Positions 1-6,204 of a stretch of DNA of 13,221 nucleotides are shown one piece after another. The stretch lies in assembly GCA_964520975.1 (NCBI GenBank), contig CAZFPA010000052.1, positions 1 to 13,221 on the forward strand, given 5' to 3'. This DNA is from CAZFPA01 sp964520975. Its GTDB lineage: Bacteria > Bacillota > Negativicutes > Selenomonadales > Selenomonadaceae. A program made the position numbers and the translations under genes. The number at the start of each line of letters is the position of its first letter. Position 1 is the stretch's first letter. The notes beneath the pieces were generated by a model. That model saw nothing but the letters and a program-made list of their open reading frames with translations. It ran no database searches and was not told the DNA's origin.

Positions 1-126
1 CATCCTGCGTACTTCTGGTCCAGTTATTTCGTGTACGATGTACTAGATGGCAGGCGTATTTCTTCGAATTCTATTCTACAACACCTGCTAATAAAAGCAA
101 ATTTTATTCCGAATGACAAATATTAA
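1..126 (+). CDS. 3' end of an unidentified protein gene (partial)
   Basis: Frame 1 is open from the window edge to a TAA at 124-126, giving 41 residues that end in FIPNDKY. The beginning HPAYFWSSYFVYD loosely resembles the HPYYWAAFVLIGD-type end of CHAT (caspase-like) protease domains, but with an extra residue and many mismatches, so this is only a hint. The stretch is more AT-rich than the genes to its right. No terminator hairpin is evident directly after the stop. The function cannot be assigned from this fragment, and it may be a chance open frame. Confidence 0.4.
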   Translation, partial: HPAYFWSSYFVYDVLDGRRISSNSILQHLLIKANFIPNDKY

Positions 127-133
127 AAATAGG

Positions 134-163
134 ATTACAAAATTACACATATACTGATATAAT
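134..163 (+). promoter_or_regulatory. Promoter of the Lrp/AsnC-type regulator
   Basis: A perfect TATAAT at 158-163 is preceded by TG one base upstream (extended -10, TGATATAAT). A weak -35 candidate ATTACA lies at 134-139, 18 bp upstream. The start codon at 215 lies about 50 nt downstream. The surrounding region is AT-rich. Confidence 0.55.
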
Positions 164-214
164 ATAAGAATATCTTTACTTGTAAAATTCAATCATGGAA
201 TGGTGGTACCAAAT

Positions 215-661
215 ATGGATGATATTGATAGGAAAATACTCAGACGACTGCAGCGGAATGCCCGCGTGACCATTTCGGACCTGAGCTCGGAAATCGCGCT
301 CTCCATGCCGGCAATCAGCGAACGCCTCAAAAAGCTGGAGGCATCCGGCGTCATCAAGCAGTACACGGCAATTCTCGAACCGGCCATGCTCAACAAGCAC
401 CTCATGGCCCTGATTTTTCTGCGCTTTGACAATCCAAGCCACGGCGACCGCTTTGCGGATTTCGTGAAAAACGAGGGCGACATCAAGGAATGCTTTTACA
501 TTACCGGTGAATTCGACTACTCCCTGAAGATCCTCACCGAGAACACACAGTCCCTTGAAAAGCTCCTGACGCGCATCAAGAACCAGCCGGGCATCGTAAA
601 GACGCAGACTATCGTGATCCTGTCCACCATCACGGACAGCCCCTCGATTCTGCCGGACTGA
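215..661 (+). CDS. Lrp/AsnC family transcriptional regulator
   Basis: This is a DNA-binding regulator of the leucine-responsive (feast/famine) family, whose members usually sense amino acids and act as dimers or octamers. The 148 residues match the usual family length. The N-terminus, MDDIDRKILRRLQRNAR, starts the winged helix-turn-helix, with SMPAISERLKKLEASGVI as the recognition part. The C-terminal half (about residues 65-140) is the alpha/beta RAM ligand domain, including the YITGEFDYSLKI segment. I chose the ATG at 215 because GGTGGT at 202-207 is a Shine-Dalgarno-like site 7 nt upstream. The in-frame ATG at 200 has none and would add five residues outside the family consensus. The gene stands alone with its own promoter, and the target genes and effector cannot be read from the sequence. 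Confidence 0.9.
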   Translation: MDDIDRKILRRLQRNARVTISDLSSEIALSMPAISERLKKLEASGVIKQYTAILEPAMLNKHLMALIFLRFDNPSHGDRFADFVKNEGDIKECFYITGEFDYSLKILTENTQSLEKLLTRIKNQPGIVKTQTIVILSTITDSPSILPD

Positions 662-672
662 AAACTATCCGG

Positions 673-751
673 AACAGCAAAACAAAAGACCGCATACTGG
701 CGACACTGTCCGCAATACAGTCTCCCCAGCCTGCGGTCTTTTTATGCTGTT
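673..751. terminator. Bidirectional terminator between the Lrp gene and rlmH
   Basis: AAAAGACCGCA (684-694) pairs with TGCGGTCTTTT (732-742), and the outer arms AACAGCA (673-679) and TGCTGTT (745-751) extend the symmetry. A T run follows the stem on the + strand and an A run precedes it, so it can act in both directions. It lies 11 nt after the stop codon of the Lrp-type gene, between convergent units. Confidence 0.75.
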
Positions 752-761
752 CTGCCAACGA

Positions 762-802
762 AAACGGCCGGTGATTCCAGCGAGGAAACCGTCCGGCCGT
801 TT
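762..802 (-). terminator. Hairpin terminator after rlmH
   Basis: AAACGGCCGG (762-771) is a perfect inverted repeat of CCGGCCGTTT (793-802). Read on the - strand it begins 7 nt after the rlmH stop and ends in a short T stretch. The U tract is weak, so termination may be completed by the next hairpin (673-751). Confidence 0.55.
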
Positions 803-809
803 GAAACAC

Positions 810-1289
810 TCACCAGTGATATTTTTCGCCCCGGTTGATTTTGAAGGCCCGGTAGATCTGTTCAACCAGCAGCAGCCGCACCATCTGATGCGTAAAGGTC
901 ATGCGGGAAAAACTCAGCCGCTCCTTTGCCGCCGCCCGCACCTCCTGCGAGAGCCCGAAGGCCCCGCCGATCAGGAAGGTGATATTGCTCTGCCCCTGGA
1001 GCCCCAGTGCATCGATACGCGCGGCCAGTTCCTCCGACGAGGACGGCTCGCCATAGACATCGAGCACGATGAGATGGCTGCCGGCCGGCACCTGGCGCAG
1101 CAGACGTTCGCCCTCCTGGGCCAGCGTCTTTTCCTTTTCCGCCGGTGACGGATTCTCCTTCATCTTCTCCTCACTGATCTCCAGGATATGCACCTGCGCA
1201 TACGGACGGAGCCGTTTCATGAATTCCGCGATGCCATCCGCCAGATAACGTTCCTTGATCTTGCCGGCTGCCACGATTGTTATATTCAT
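810..1289 (-). CDS. rlmH: 23S rRNA (pseudouridine1915-N3)-methyltransferase RlmH
   Basis: RlmH is a SPOUT-class methyltransferase that uses S-adenosylmethionine to methylate N3 of pseudouridine 1915 in helix 69 of 23S rRNA, on assembled ribosomes. The 159 residues are the normal family length. Diagnostic features are the start MNITIVAAGKIKERY, the SAM-binding knot element FLIGGAFGLS (about 105-114) and the C-terminal signature VEQIYRAFKINRGEKYH (about 142-158). The start codon lies 3 nt beyond the stop of htrA, and its Shine-Dalgarno (GAAAGGAAA) lies inside the end of htrA, so the two are almost certainly cotranscribed and probably translationally coupled. The walJ-htrA-rlmH order is the same as the end of the wal operon region of Bacillus. 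Confidence 0.96.
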   Translation of the reverse strand: MNITIVAAGKIKERYLADGIAEFMKRLRPYAQVHILEISEEKMKENPSPAEKEKTLAQEGERLLRQVPAGSHLIVLDVYGEPSSSEELAARIDALGLQGQSNITFLIGGAFGLSQEVRAAAKERLSFSRMTFTHQMVRLLLVEQIYRAFKINRGEKYHW

Positions 1290-1292
1290 CCA

Positions 1293-2405
1293 TTAATTTC
1301 CTTTCGGCATCTCATCCAGGCTGACATCAACAGTATTCTGCTGATTGTCCCGTTCATACTTCACCTTGACGGTCTCCCCTACTTTATGCGAGGTCACCGC
1401 GGCCCGCAGATCTGCTACCGTATTCACCGCGGTTCCTCCAACTTCAAGGATGATATCACCGCGCTGGATACCCGCCCGACCGGCTGGCCCGTTGATCGTC
1501 ACTCTTTCCACGTACACACCGGCATCGACATTGAGCTCATAGCCCTGACGCGCAGCGGTTTCCTTATCAAATACACCGACACCAAGATACGGGCGGGCCA
1601 CATAGCCATTTTTCATGATTTCATCGACAACCTCACGCACGGTATTGATCGGAATCGCAAAGCCCATCCCCTCGACACCATTTGCTGCGACCTTGGCCGA
1701 ATTGATGCCGATGACCTTGCCATCCGCATTCACCAGGGCTCCACCCGAATTACCCGGGCTGATTGCCGCATCGGTCTGCAGCAGTTTCAGGCGGCGCTCG
1801 CCAATATTCAGCGTGCGGTTCAGCGCACTGATGACACCGCTCGTCACACTGCCCTGGAATTCCAGGCCCATCGGATTGCCAATCGCGATAGCCGGCTCAC
1901 CGACCATGATATCATCCGAATCACCAAACTCCGCTGCCGGCAGATCCTTGCCGTCCACCTTCACAACAGCAATATCCGTGAGCTCATCGGCTCCCACCAG
2001 CGTCCCCTTCAGACTCTTTCCATCGGCAAAGGAAACAATCAGTTCCTTCGCCCCGCTCACCACATGGTTATTCGTCACGATATAGCCATCCTTGCGGAAA
2101 ATCACCCCGGAGCCCACGCCCTTTTCTACCTGTACCTGGTTGTCAAACCAGTCCCGGGCCACCGCCTTATTCGTAATGCCGACAACTGCCGGACCTACCG
2201 CCTTTGCTGCCCGTACTACCGGCGTATTGCGGGCGTCAGAAACATTCTCCGTCGACGCTGCCGACGGAATCCCACTGCCGCTGCCTGTCGAAGAAGCCTG
2301 CGTCGCATTGCTGCTCGCACAGCCCGTAAAAAAAACTGTACCGGCTACTAAAATCCCCATGAGTGCCGATACACATGGTTTCCAACTTTTCATCCATTTT
2401 TTCAT
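1293..2405 (-). CDS. htrA: HtrA/DegP-type serine protease with one PDZ domain, probable lipoprotein
   Basis: This is an extracytoplasmic trypsin-fold protease of the HtrA family, which degrades or refolds damaged envelope proteins. The 370 residues start with a charged signal segment and hydrophobic core (about 10-27), then FFTGC with Cys29 placed like a lipobox cysteine, so membrane anchoring by lipid is likely; Phe at -3 is not the usual Leu. A Ser/Thr/Gly-rich linker follows (about 30-60). The catalytic triad is visible as His114 (TNNHVVSGA), Asp144 (ELTDIAVVKVD) and Ser220 (SPGNSGGALV). One PDZ domain covers about 272-365, with RPYLGVGV at its start. Many Firmicute HtrA proteins have a transmembrane anchor instead. 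GGGGAGG precedes the ATG. It lies 31 nt after walJ and 3 nt before rlmH, in the same transcription unit. Confidence 0.95.
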   Translation of the reverse strand: MKKWMKSWKPCVSALMGILVAGTVFFTGCASSNATQASSTGSGSGIPSAASTENVSDARNTPVVRAAKAVGPAVVGITNKAVARDWFDNQVQVEKGVGSGVIFRKDGYIVTNNHVVSGAKELIVSFADGKSLKGTLVGADELTDIAVVKVDGKDLPAAEFGDSDDIMVGEPAIAIGNPMGLEFQGSVTSGVISALNRTLNIGERRLKLLQTDAAISPGNSGGALVNADGKVIGINSAKVAANGVEGMGFAIPINTVREVVDEIMKNGYVARPYLGVGVFDKETAARQGYELNVDAGVYVERVTINGPAGRAGIQRGDIILEVGGTAVNTVADLRAAVTSHKVGETVKVKYERDNQQNTVDVSLDEMPKGN

Positions 2406-2436
2406 ATTGATTCCTCCCCTAGCATGAATAAATAGA

Positions 2437-3213
2437 TCAATTCAGACAAAAACTGACTCGCTGCTCCTGTGAGGTCAGCAGCAGCCGCCCGGCAGCATCC
2501 TGAATCCCCTGCTGCTGCAGGATATCCAACACGGTATCACGCGCCACCTCGGGACGGTTGTTTTCCTCACTCAAATGCGCGAGCAGGACCTGCTTAGGGC
2601 GCTGCTTCATGCGCGCCAAGGCCCAGGCGGCATCACTATTGGAAAGATGCCCCCGGTTCCCCAGGATACGCTGCTTGAGTGACCAGGGATAGCTGCCGCG
2701 CTGCAGGAGCTCCGGATCATGATTGGCCTCCAGGACCAGTACATCCGACTGCTCGATCGCCGCCTGTACGCTGCTGGTCACAAAGCCCAGATCAGTCGCC
2801 ACCGTGCACTTGCTGCTGCCCAGCAGCATATAGCCGACCGGGTCCGCCGCATCATGCGGGATATTGAAGGGCTGGATACGGACCCGCCCGAGCTGCAGGC
2901 CATCCCCCACCTCGTGAAAGCAATCCGCCGGCAGCTCGTCCACACAGTACATGGACTGAAAGGTATCCTGCCGCGTATAAATCGGCAAATGATACTGCCG
3001 GCTCAAAGTCCGCAGACCGCCAATATGGTCCCGGTGCTCATGCGTGATAAAGATGCCATCCAGTGACGATACATCGACCGCCAGTTCCTCGAGGCTCTTG
3101 CGTATCCGGCGGGCACTTATGCCGGCATCCACCAGCACCCTTGTCCCGTCCATTTCAATAAAAATCGAATTTCCCTTACTGCCGCTTGCCAATACTGAAA
3201 CCTGCATCTGCAA
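2437..3213 (-). CDS. walJ: Metallo-beta-lactamase-fold hydrolase WalJ/YycJ
   Basis: This protein belongs to the YycJ/WalJ group of metallo-beta-lactamase-fold proteins, encoded beside htrA and rlmH in many Firmicutes and linked there to cell-wall or DNA-related functions; the substrate is not settled. The 258 residues show the N-terminal SVLASGSKGNS strand, the metal motif THEHRDH (His58, His60, Asp62, His63), His120, Asp141 in TDLGF, EANHD (His165) and LLAHLSEENN (His213), consistent with a dinuclear metal site. The start is ambiguous. A TTG at 3213 is 6 nt from AGGAG (3220-3224), while the ATG at 3207 is 12 nt away. TTG also matches the N-terminal length of Bacillus YycJ. The walR/walK two-component genes normally found upstream are absent here. 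It is the first gene of the walJ-htrA-rlmH unit. Confidence 0.92.
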   Translation of the reverse strand: MQMQVSVLASGSKGNSIFIEMDGTRVLVDAGISARRIRKSLEELAVDVSSLDGIFITHEHRDHIGGLRTLSRQYHLPIYTRQDTFQSMYCVDELPADCFHEVGDGLQLGRVRIQPFNIPHDAADPVGYMLLGSSKCTVATDLGFVTSSVQAAIEQSDVLVLEANHDPELLQRGSYPWSLKQRILGNRGHLSNSDAAWALARMKQRPKQVLLAHLSEENNRPEVARDTVLDILQQQGIQDAAGRLLLTSQEQRVSFCLN

Positions 3214-3252
3214 AAACCACTCCTGCTTTTCCTCGCAGACAGCCGATTCTGT

Positions 3253-3280
3253 ATTCTATAATAAAAAGGCCGTCTGTAAT
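3253..3280 (-). promoter_or_regulatory. Promoter of the walJ-htrA-rlmH unit
   Basis: On the - strand, ATTACA (3275-3280; four of six matches to TTGACA) and TAGAAT (3253-3258; five of six to TATAAT) are separated by 16 bp. The site lies between the perR terminator and the walJ start, where a new promoter is needed. Confidence 0.5.
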
Positions 3281-3337
3281 TTATCTGTAAAATAGGTATT
3301 TGCCAAAAAAGGACAAAGTCCTGCTTGCCCTCTTCGC

Positions 3338-3369
3338 AAAAAAAAGAGGAACTGCCAGGCAGTTCCTCT
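3338..3369 (-). terminator. Rho-independent terminator of perR
   Basis: AGAGGAACTGCC (3345-3356) is a perfect 12-bp inverted repeat of GGCAGTTCCTCT (3358-3369). On the - strand the stem is followed directly by eight T residues (3338-3345). It begins 16 nt after the perR stop codon, so perR is monocistronic and walJ needs its own promoter. Confidence 0.9.
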
Positions 3370-3385
3370 GCAAATCTTCCAATGC

Positions 3386-3823
3386 TCAATGTACACCCTT
3401 CCGCTTTTTCTGGCAGGATGGGCAGATCCCATAGAAGTAAAGCTGCTTTCCGGTAAGCTGATACGCCGTCTTCTGTGTCAGGCGCTCCATGAACTCCGAA
3501 TCATCCACATCAAAGATATCATCGACCCGGCCGCACTGTACACAATGCACATGGGGATGGCTTTCTGTGTTCGCATCATAGCGGAAACTCTCCTCGCCCA
3601 CATTCAGCACCTGCACCAGCCCGATCTCACTCAGGATATCCAGTGTCTTATAGACGGTCGCCAGACTCATCGTTGGGTAATTCGGCTGCAGCTTGTTGTA
3701 AATCGTCTCCGCATTCGGATGCGCCTTCGTACGGCTCAGTACCTCATAGACGGCCAAACGCTGCGGCGTTACTTTGAACCCCTTTTCCCGCAGAAGCTCT
3801 GTAATTTTTTTTGCCTCCAGCAT
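3386..3823 (-). CDS. perR: Fur-family regulator of the PerR (peroxide-sensing) type
   Basis: This is a metal-dependent repressor with an N-terminal winged helix (GFKVTPQRLAVYEVL and MSLATVYKTLDIL) and a C-terminal dimerisation and metal domain; its 145 residues are typical for PerR. The residues matching the regulatory metal ligands of Bacillus PerR (His37, Asp85, His91, His93, Asp104) are all present at a constant offset of two: His35, Asp83, His89, His91, Asp102. Aspartate rather than glutamate at the last position favours peroxide sensing over a pure iron Fur role. The structural zinc site is Cys94/Cys97 with Cys134/Cys137. In family members, Fe-catalysed oxidation of the His ligands releases DNA and derepresses peroxide defence and iron-handling genes. 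Its promoter faces tex across a palindrome-rich spacer, suggesting autoregulation. A Fur or zinc-Zur role is less likely but not excluded. Confidence 0.88.
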   Translation of the reverse strand: MLEAKKITELLREKGFKVTPQRLAVYEVLSRTKAHPNAETIYNKLQPNYPTMSLATVYKTLDILSEIGLVQVLNVGEESFRYDANTESHPHVHCVQCGRVDDIFDVDDSEFMERLTQKTAYQLTGKQLYFYGICPSCQKKRKGVH

Positions 3824-3880
3824 GATATATCCCCCTTACCTAAATATCAAGCAAATAAATATTATCCATTTCTAAGTACT

Positions 3881-3897
3881 ATTAATAGAATATTAAT
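3881..3897. promoter_or_regulatory. AT-rich palindrome, candidate perR operator
   Basis: ATTAATA-GAA-TATTAAT is a perfect 7-3-7 inverted repeat in the probable 5' leader of perR. Its length and AT-rich content resemble Fur/PerR boxes, but the spacing is 3 rather than 1 and the match to the PerR consensus TTATAATNATTATAA is poor, so the assignment is tentative. Confidence 0.35.
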
Positions 3898-3917
3898 CTG
3901 TCCATTTCTCTAGTCTT

Positions 3918-3947
3918 ATTTTACTAGATAACTCATTGACTTGTCAA
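3918..3947 (-). promoter_or_regulatory. Promoter of perR
   Basis: On the - strand a perfect TTGACA (3942-3947) and TAAAAT (3918-3923; five of six) are separated by 18 bp, about 95 nt upstream of the perR ATG. The -35 element lies within the palindrome at 3934-3949. Confidence 0.65.
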
Positions 3948-3949
3948 TG
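3934..3949. repeat. 16-bp palindrome between perR and tex promoters
   Basis: CATTGAC-TT-GTCAATG is a perfect 7-2-7 inverted repeat. It presents a TTGAC -35-like core in both directions, serving perR on the - strand and possibly tex on the + strand. A further 6-bp inverted repeat, TCTAGT/ACTAGA (3909-3914 and 3923-3928), lies next to it. Confidence 0.5.
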
Positions 3950-3966
3950 TTTCCTATAAAAATATA

Positions 3967-3975
3967 TGCTATAAT
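3967..3975 (+). promoter_or_regulatory. Extended -10 promoter of tex-cobT
   Basis: TGCTATAAT at 3967-3975 is a perfect extended -10 (TGnTATAAT) about 45 nt before the tex ATG. No -35 at standard spacing was found: TTGTCA at 3941-3946 is 23 bp away, which is too far. Extended -10 promoters often do without one. Confidence 0.55.
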
Positions 3976-4020
3976 ATCATTTATACGCCAAAAAAGATGA
4001 AATACGAAAGAGGTGCCGCT

Positions 4021-6204
4021 ATGTTAGCTGAAAATATTGCTGCCGCCATCGCTGCGGAGCTCCATATCAAAACGAAACAGACCGAGGCGACCATCCGCCT
4101 GCTCGACGAAAACAATACTGTTCCTTTTATCGCCCGCTACCGCAAGGAAGCGACGGGCGAACTCGATGAGGAACAGCTCCGCACCATCGAGGAACGCCTG
4201 GGCTACCTGCGTAGCCTGGTCAAGCGCCAGGAAGAAATTCTCGGCAAAATCGCCGAGCAGGGAAAGCTGACTCCGGAACTGCAGCAGTCCATTGAAAAAG
4301 CTGCCAAGCTCCAGGAGCTGGAGGATCTCTATCTGCCCTACAAGCAGAAAAAACGTACACGGGCTCAGATGGCCCGGGAAAAAGGACTGGAACCCCTGGC
4401 TGCTGCGCTGCTCGCCCAGGCAGCGGATCGCCGAAGTGCACTGGAAATCGCCGCTGCATATACCAATGAGGAGAAGGGTGTCTCCACCCCGGAAGAGGCG
4501 CTGCAAGGCGCTATCGACATCGCAGCGGAAACCATCATGGAGGACGCGACGCTGCGCAAAAAGATGCGGCAGCATCTCTGGCAGACGGCTGAGTTCCACT
4601 CCGAGCTCGACGAAAAGGCCGAGGACAGCCAGACTTTTCTCATGTACGCAGACTACCATGAGCCCATCCGTACCCTGCCCTCGCATCGGGTCCTGGCAAT
4701 GAACCGCGGCGAGAAGAAAGGCTGCCTGAAAATCCGCCTGCTCACCGACCATGAGGCCAATATCCGCCGCATCCATGACGGCATCTACCGGCAGCCATCC
4801 CCTTTTGCCGAAGCACTGCAGCTGGCAGTAGAGGACGGCTACAAGCGCCTGCTCCTGCCTTCACTCGAACGCGAGCTCCGCTCTGAGCTGACTGAAAATG
4901 CGGAGAAGCAGGCCATTCATATCTTTGGGGTGAACCTGCGCCAGCTTCTGCTGCAGGCACCGCTGGCCGGCCATACCGTCATGGGCCTTGACCCCGGATA
5001 CCGCACCGGCTGCAAGATGGCTGTGGTCGATCCCACCGGAACAGTCCTTGCCCATGGCGTGCTCTATCTGACCATGAGCGATGATGCCCGCGCCTCGTCG
5101 GCCCAAAAGGTACTGCAGCTCATCAAAAAGCACCACGTGACCCTGATTTCCATCGGCAATGGTACGGCCTCCTACGAAACAGAAGAGTTCACGGCACAGC
5201 TCATCCGCGACCATGCGCTGGACGTCCATTACATCATCACCAGCGAAGCCGGCGCCTCCGTCTATTCAGCCTCAAAGCTCGCCAAGGAGGAACTGCCGGA
5301 CTATGATGTCACCATCCGCGGGGCAGTCTCCATTGCCCGCCGCGTGCAGGACCCGCTGGCCGAGCTTGTAAAGATCGACCCCCAGGCCATCGGCGTAGGC
5401 CAGTACCAGCACGACGTAAACCAGAAGGAGCTCACCGGTACGCTGGACGCAACGGTGGAATCGGCCGTAAACCATGTGGGCGTCGATCTCAACACAGCGT
5501 CCATCGCGCTCCTGAAGCATATCTCCGGCATCAATGCCTCCATTGCCAAAAACATTGTGGCCTATCGTGATGAAAACGGCCGCTTCAAAAGCCGCCGTGA
5601 TCTCTTAAAGGTACCCCGTCTCGGCAATGCAGCCTTCACACAATGTGCCGGCTTCCTGCGCATCAGCGGCGGCAGCTCCGCTCTCGATAATACCCCTGTG
5701 CATCCGGAATCCTATGCCCTTGCCGAAAAACTGCTCACCCGCCTGGGCTTTGCCATGGATGACCTCGCCGACAAGGACAGCCTGGCTCTGCTGGCTGCCA
5801 AGCGCCAGCTTATCCCGTTGGAACAGCTCGCCAAGGAACTGGATGCCGGTATTCCGACAATCCGCGATATTCTCGACGCACTGGTAAAGCCCGGCCGCGA
5901 TCCGCGTGAGGATCTGCCGGCACCGCTCACCCGCAAGGCCATCGTCAAGCTTTCCGATATCCAGGTAGGTGCGCTCATGCGCGGTACCGTCCGCAACATC
6001 ACGGACTTTGGCGTCTTTGTCGATATCGGCATCAAGACCGCGGGACTCATCCATATCTCCGAACTCAGCAAAAAGCGTGTAAAACATCCGCTGGATGTTG
6101 TTTCCGTGGGTGATATCCTCACCGTCATGGTCATCAGCGTCGATGAAAAGCGCGGCCGCATCGGCCTGAGCCTCAAACAGGTGCCAAAGGAGGCCTCCCT
6201 ATGA
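4021..6204 (+). CDS. tex: Tex family RNA-binding protein with S1 domain
   Basis: Tex is a conserved cytoplasmic nucleic-acid-binding protein related to the core of eukaryotic Spt6, implicated in transcription and RNA stability. From the ATG at 4021 the protein has 727 residues, close to the family norm. It shows an N-terminal helical region with TVPFIARYRKEATGELDE and YLPYKQKKRTRAQMA, a YqgF/RNase H-like domain beginning near residue 320 (GLDPGYRTGCKMAV), helix-hairpin-helix elements (NAAFTQCAGFLRI, about 540-550) and a C-terminal S1 domain (about 648-720, GTVRNITDFGVFVDIG). The ATG at 4021 has AGAGG 7 nt upstream. The in-frame ATG at 3997 has no Shine-Dalgarno and gives eight extra residues not expected in Tex. 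The stop overlaps the start of the CobT-family gene by 4 nt. Confidence 0.96.
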   Translation: MLAENIAAAIAAELHIKTKQTEATIRLLDENNTVPFIARYRKEATGELDEEQLRTIEERLGYLRSLVKRQEEILGKIAEQGKLTPELQQSIEKAAKLQELEDLYLPYKQKKRTRAQMAREKGLEPLAAALLAQAADRRSALEIAAAYTNEEKGVSTPEEALQGAIDIAAETIMEDATLRKKMRQHLWQTAEFHSELDEKAEDSQTFLMYADYHEPIRTLPSHRVLAMNRGEKKGCLKIRLLTDHEANIRRIHDGIYRQPSPFAEALQLAVEDGYKRLLLPSLERELRSELTENAEKQAIHIFGVNLRQLLLQAPLAGHTVMGLDPGYRTGCKMAVVDPTGTVLAHGVLYLTMSDDARASSAQKVLQLIKKHHVTLISIGNGTASYETEEFTAQLIRDHALDVHYIITSEAGASVYSASKLAKEELPDYDVTIRGAVSIARRVQDPLAELVKIDPQAIGVGQYQHDVNQKELTGTLDATVESAVNHVGVDLNTASIALLKHISGINASIAKNIVAYRDENGRFKSRRDLLKVPRLGNAAFTQCAGFLRISGGSSALDNTPVHPESYALAEKLLTRLGFAMDDLADKDSLALLAAKRQLIPLEQLAKELDAGIPTIRDILDALVKPGRDPREDLPAPLTRKAIVKLSDIQVGALMRGTVRNITDFGVFVDIGIKTAGLIHISELSKKRVKHPLDVVSVGDILTVMVISVDEKRGRIGLSLKQVPKEASL

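Noticed and set aside
1188..2351. Long + strand open frame of 387 codons opposite htrA
   Set aside because: It is antisense to a gene with a clear catalytic triad and PDZ domain, has a His/Arg/Ile-rich low-sense composition and resembles no family.
3824..4020. Cobalamin riboswitch controlling tex-cobT
   Set aside because: No B12-box-like sequence and too little GC-rich structure are present; the region contains promoters and palindromes only.
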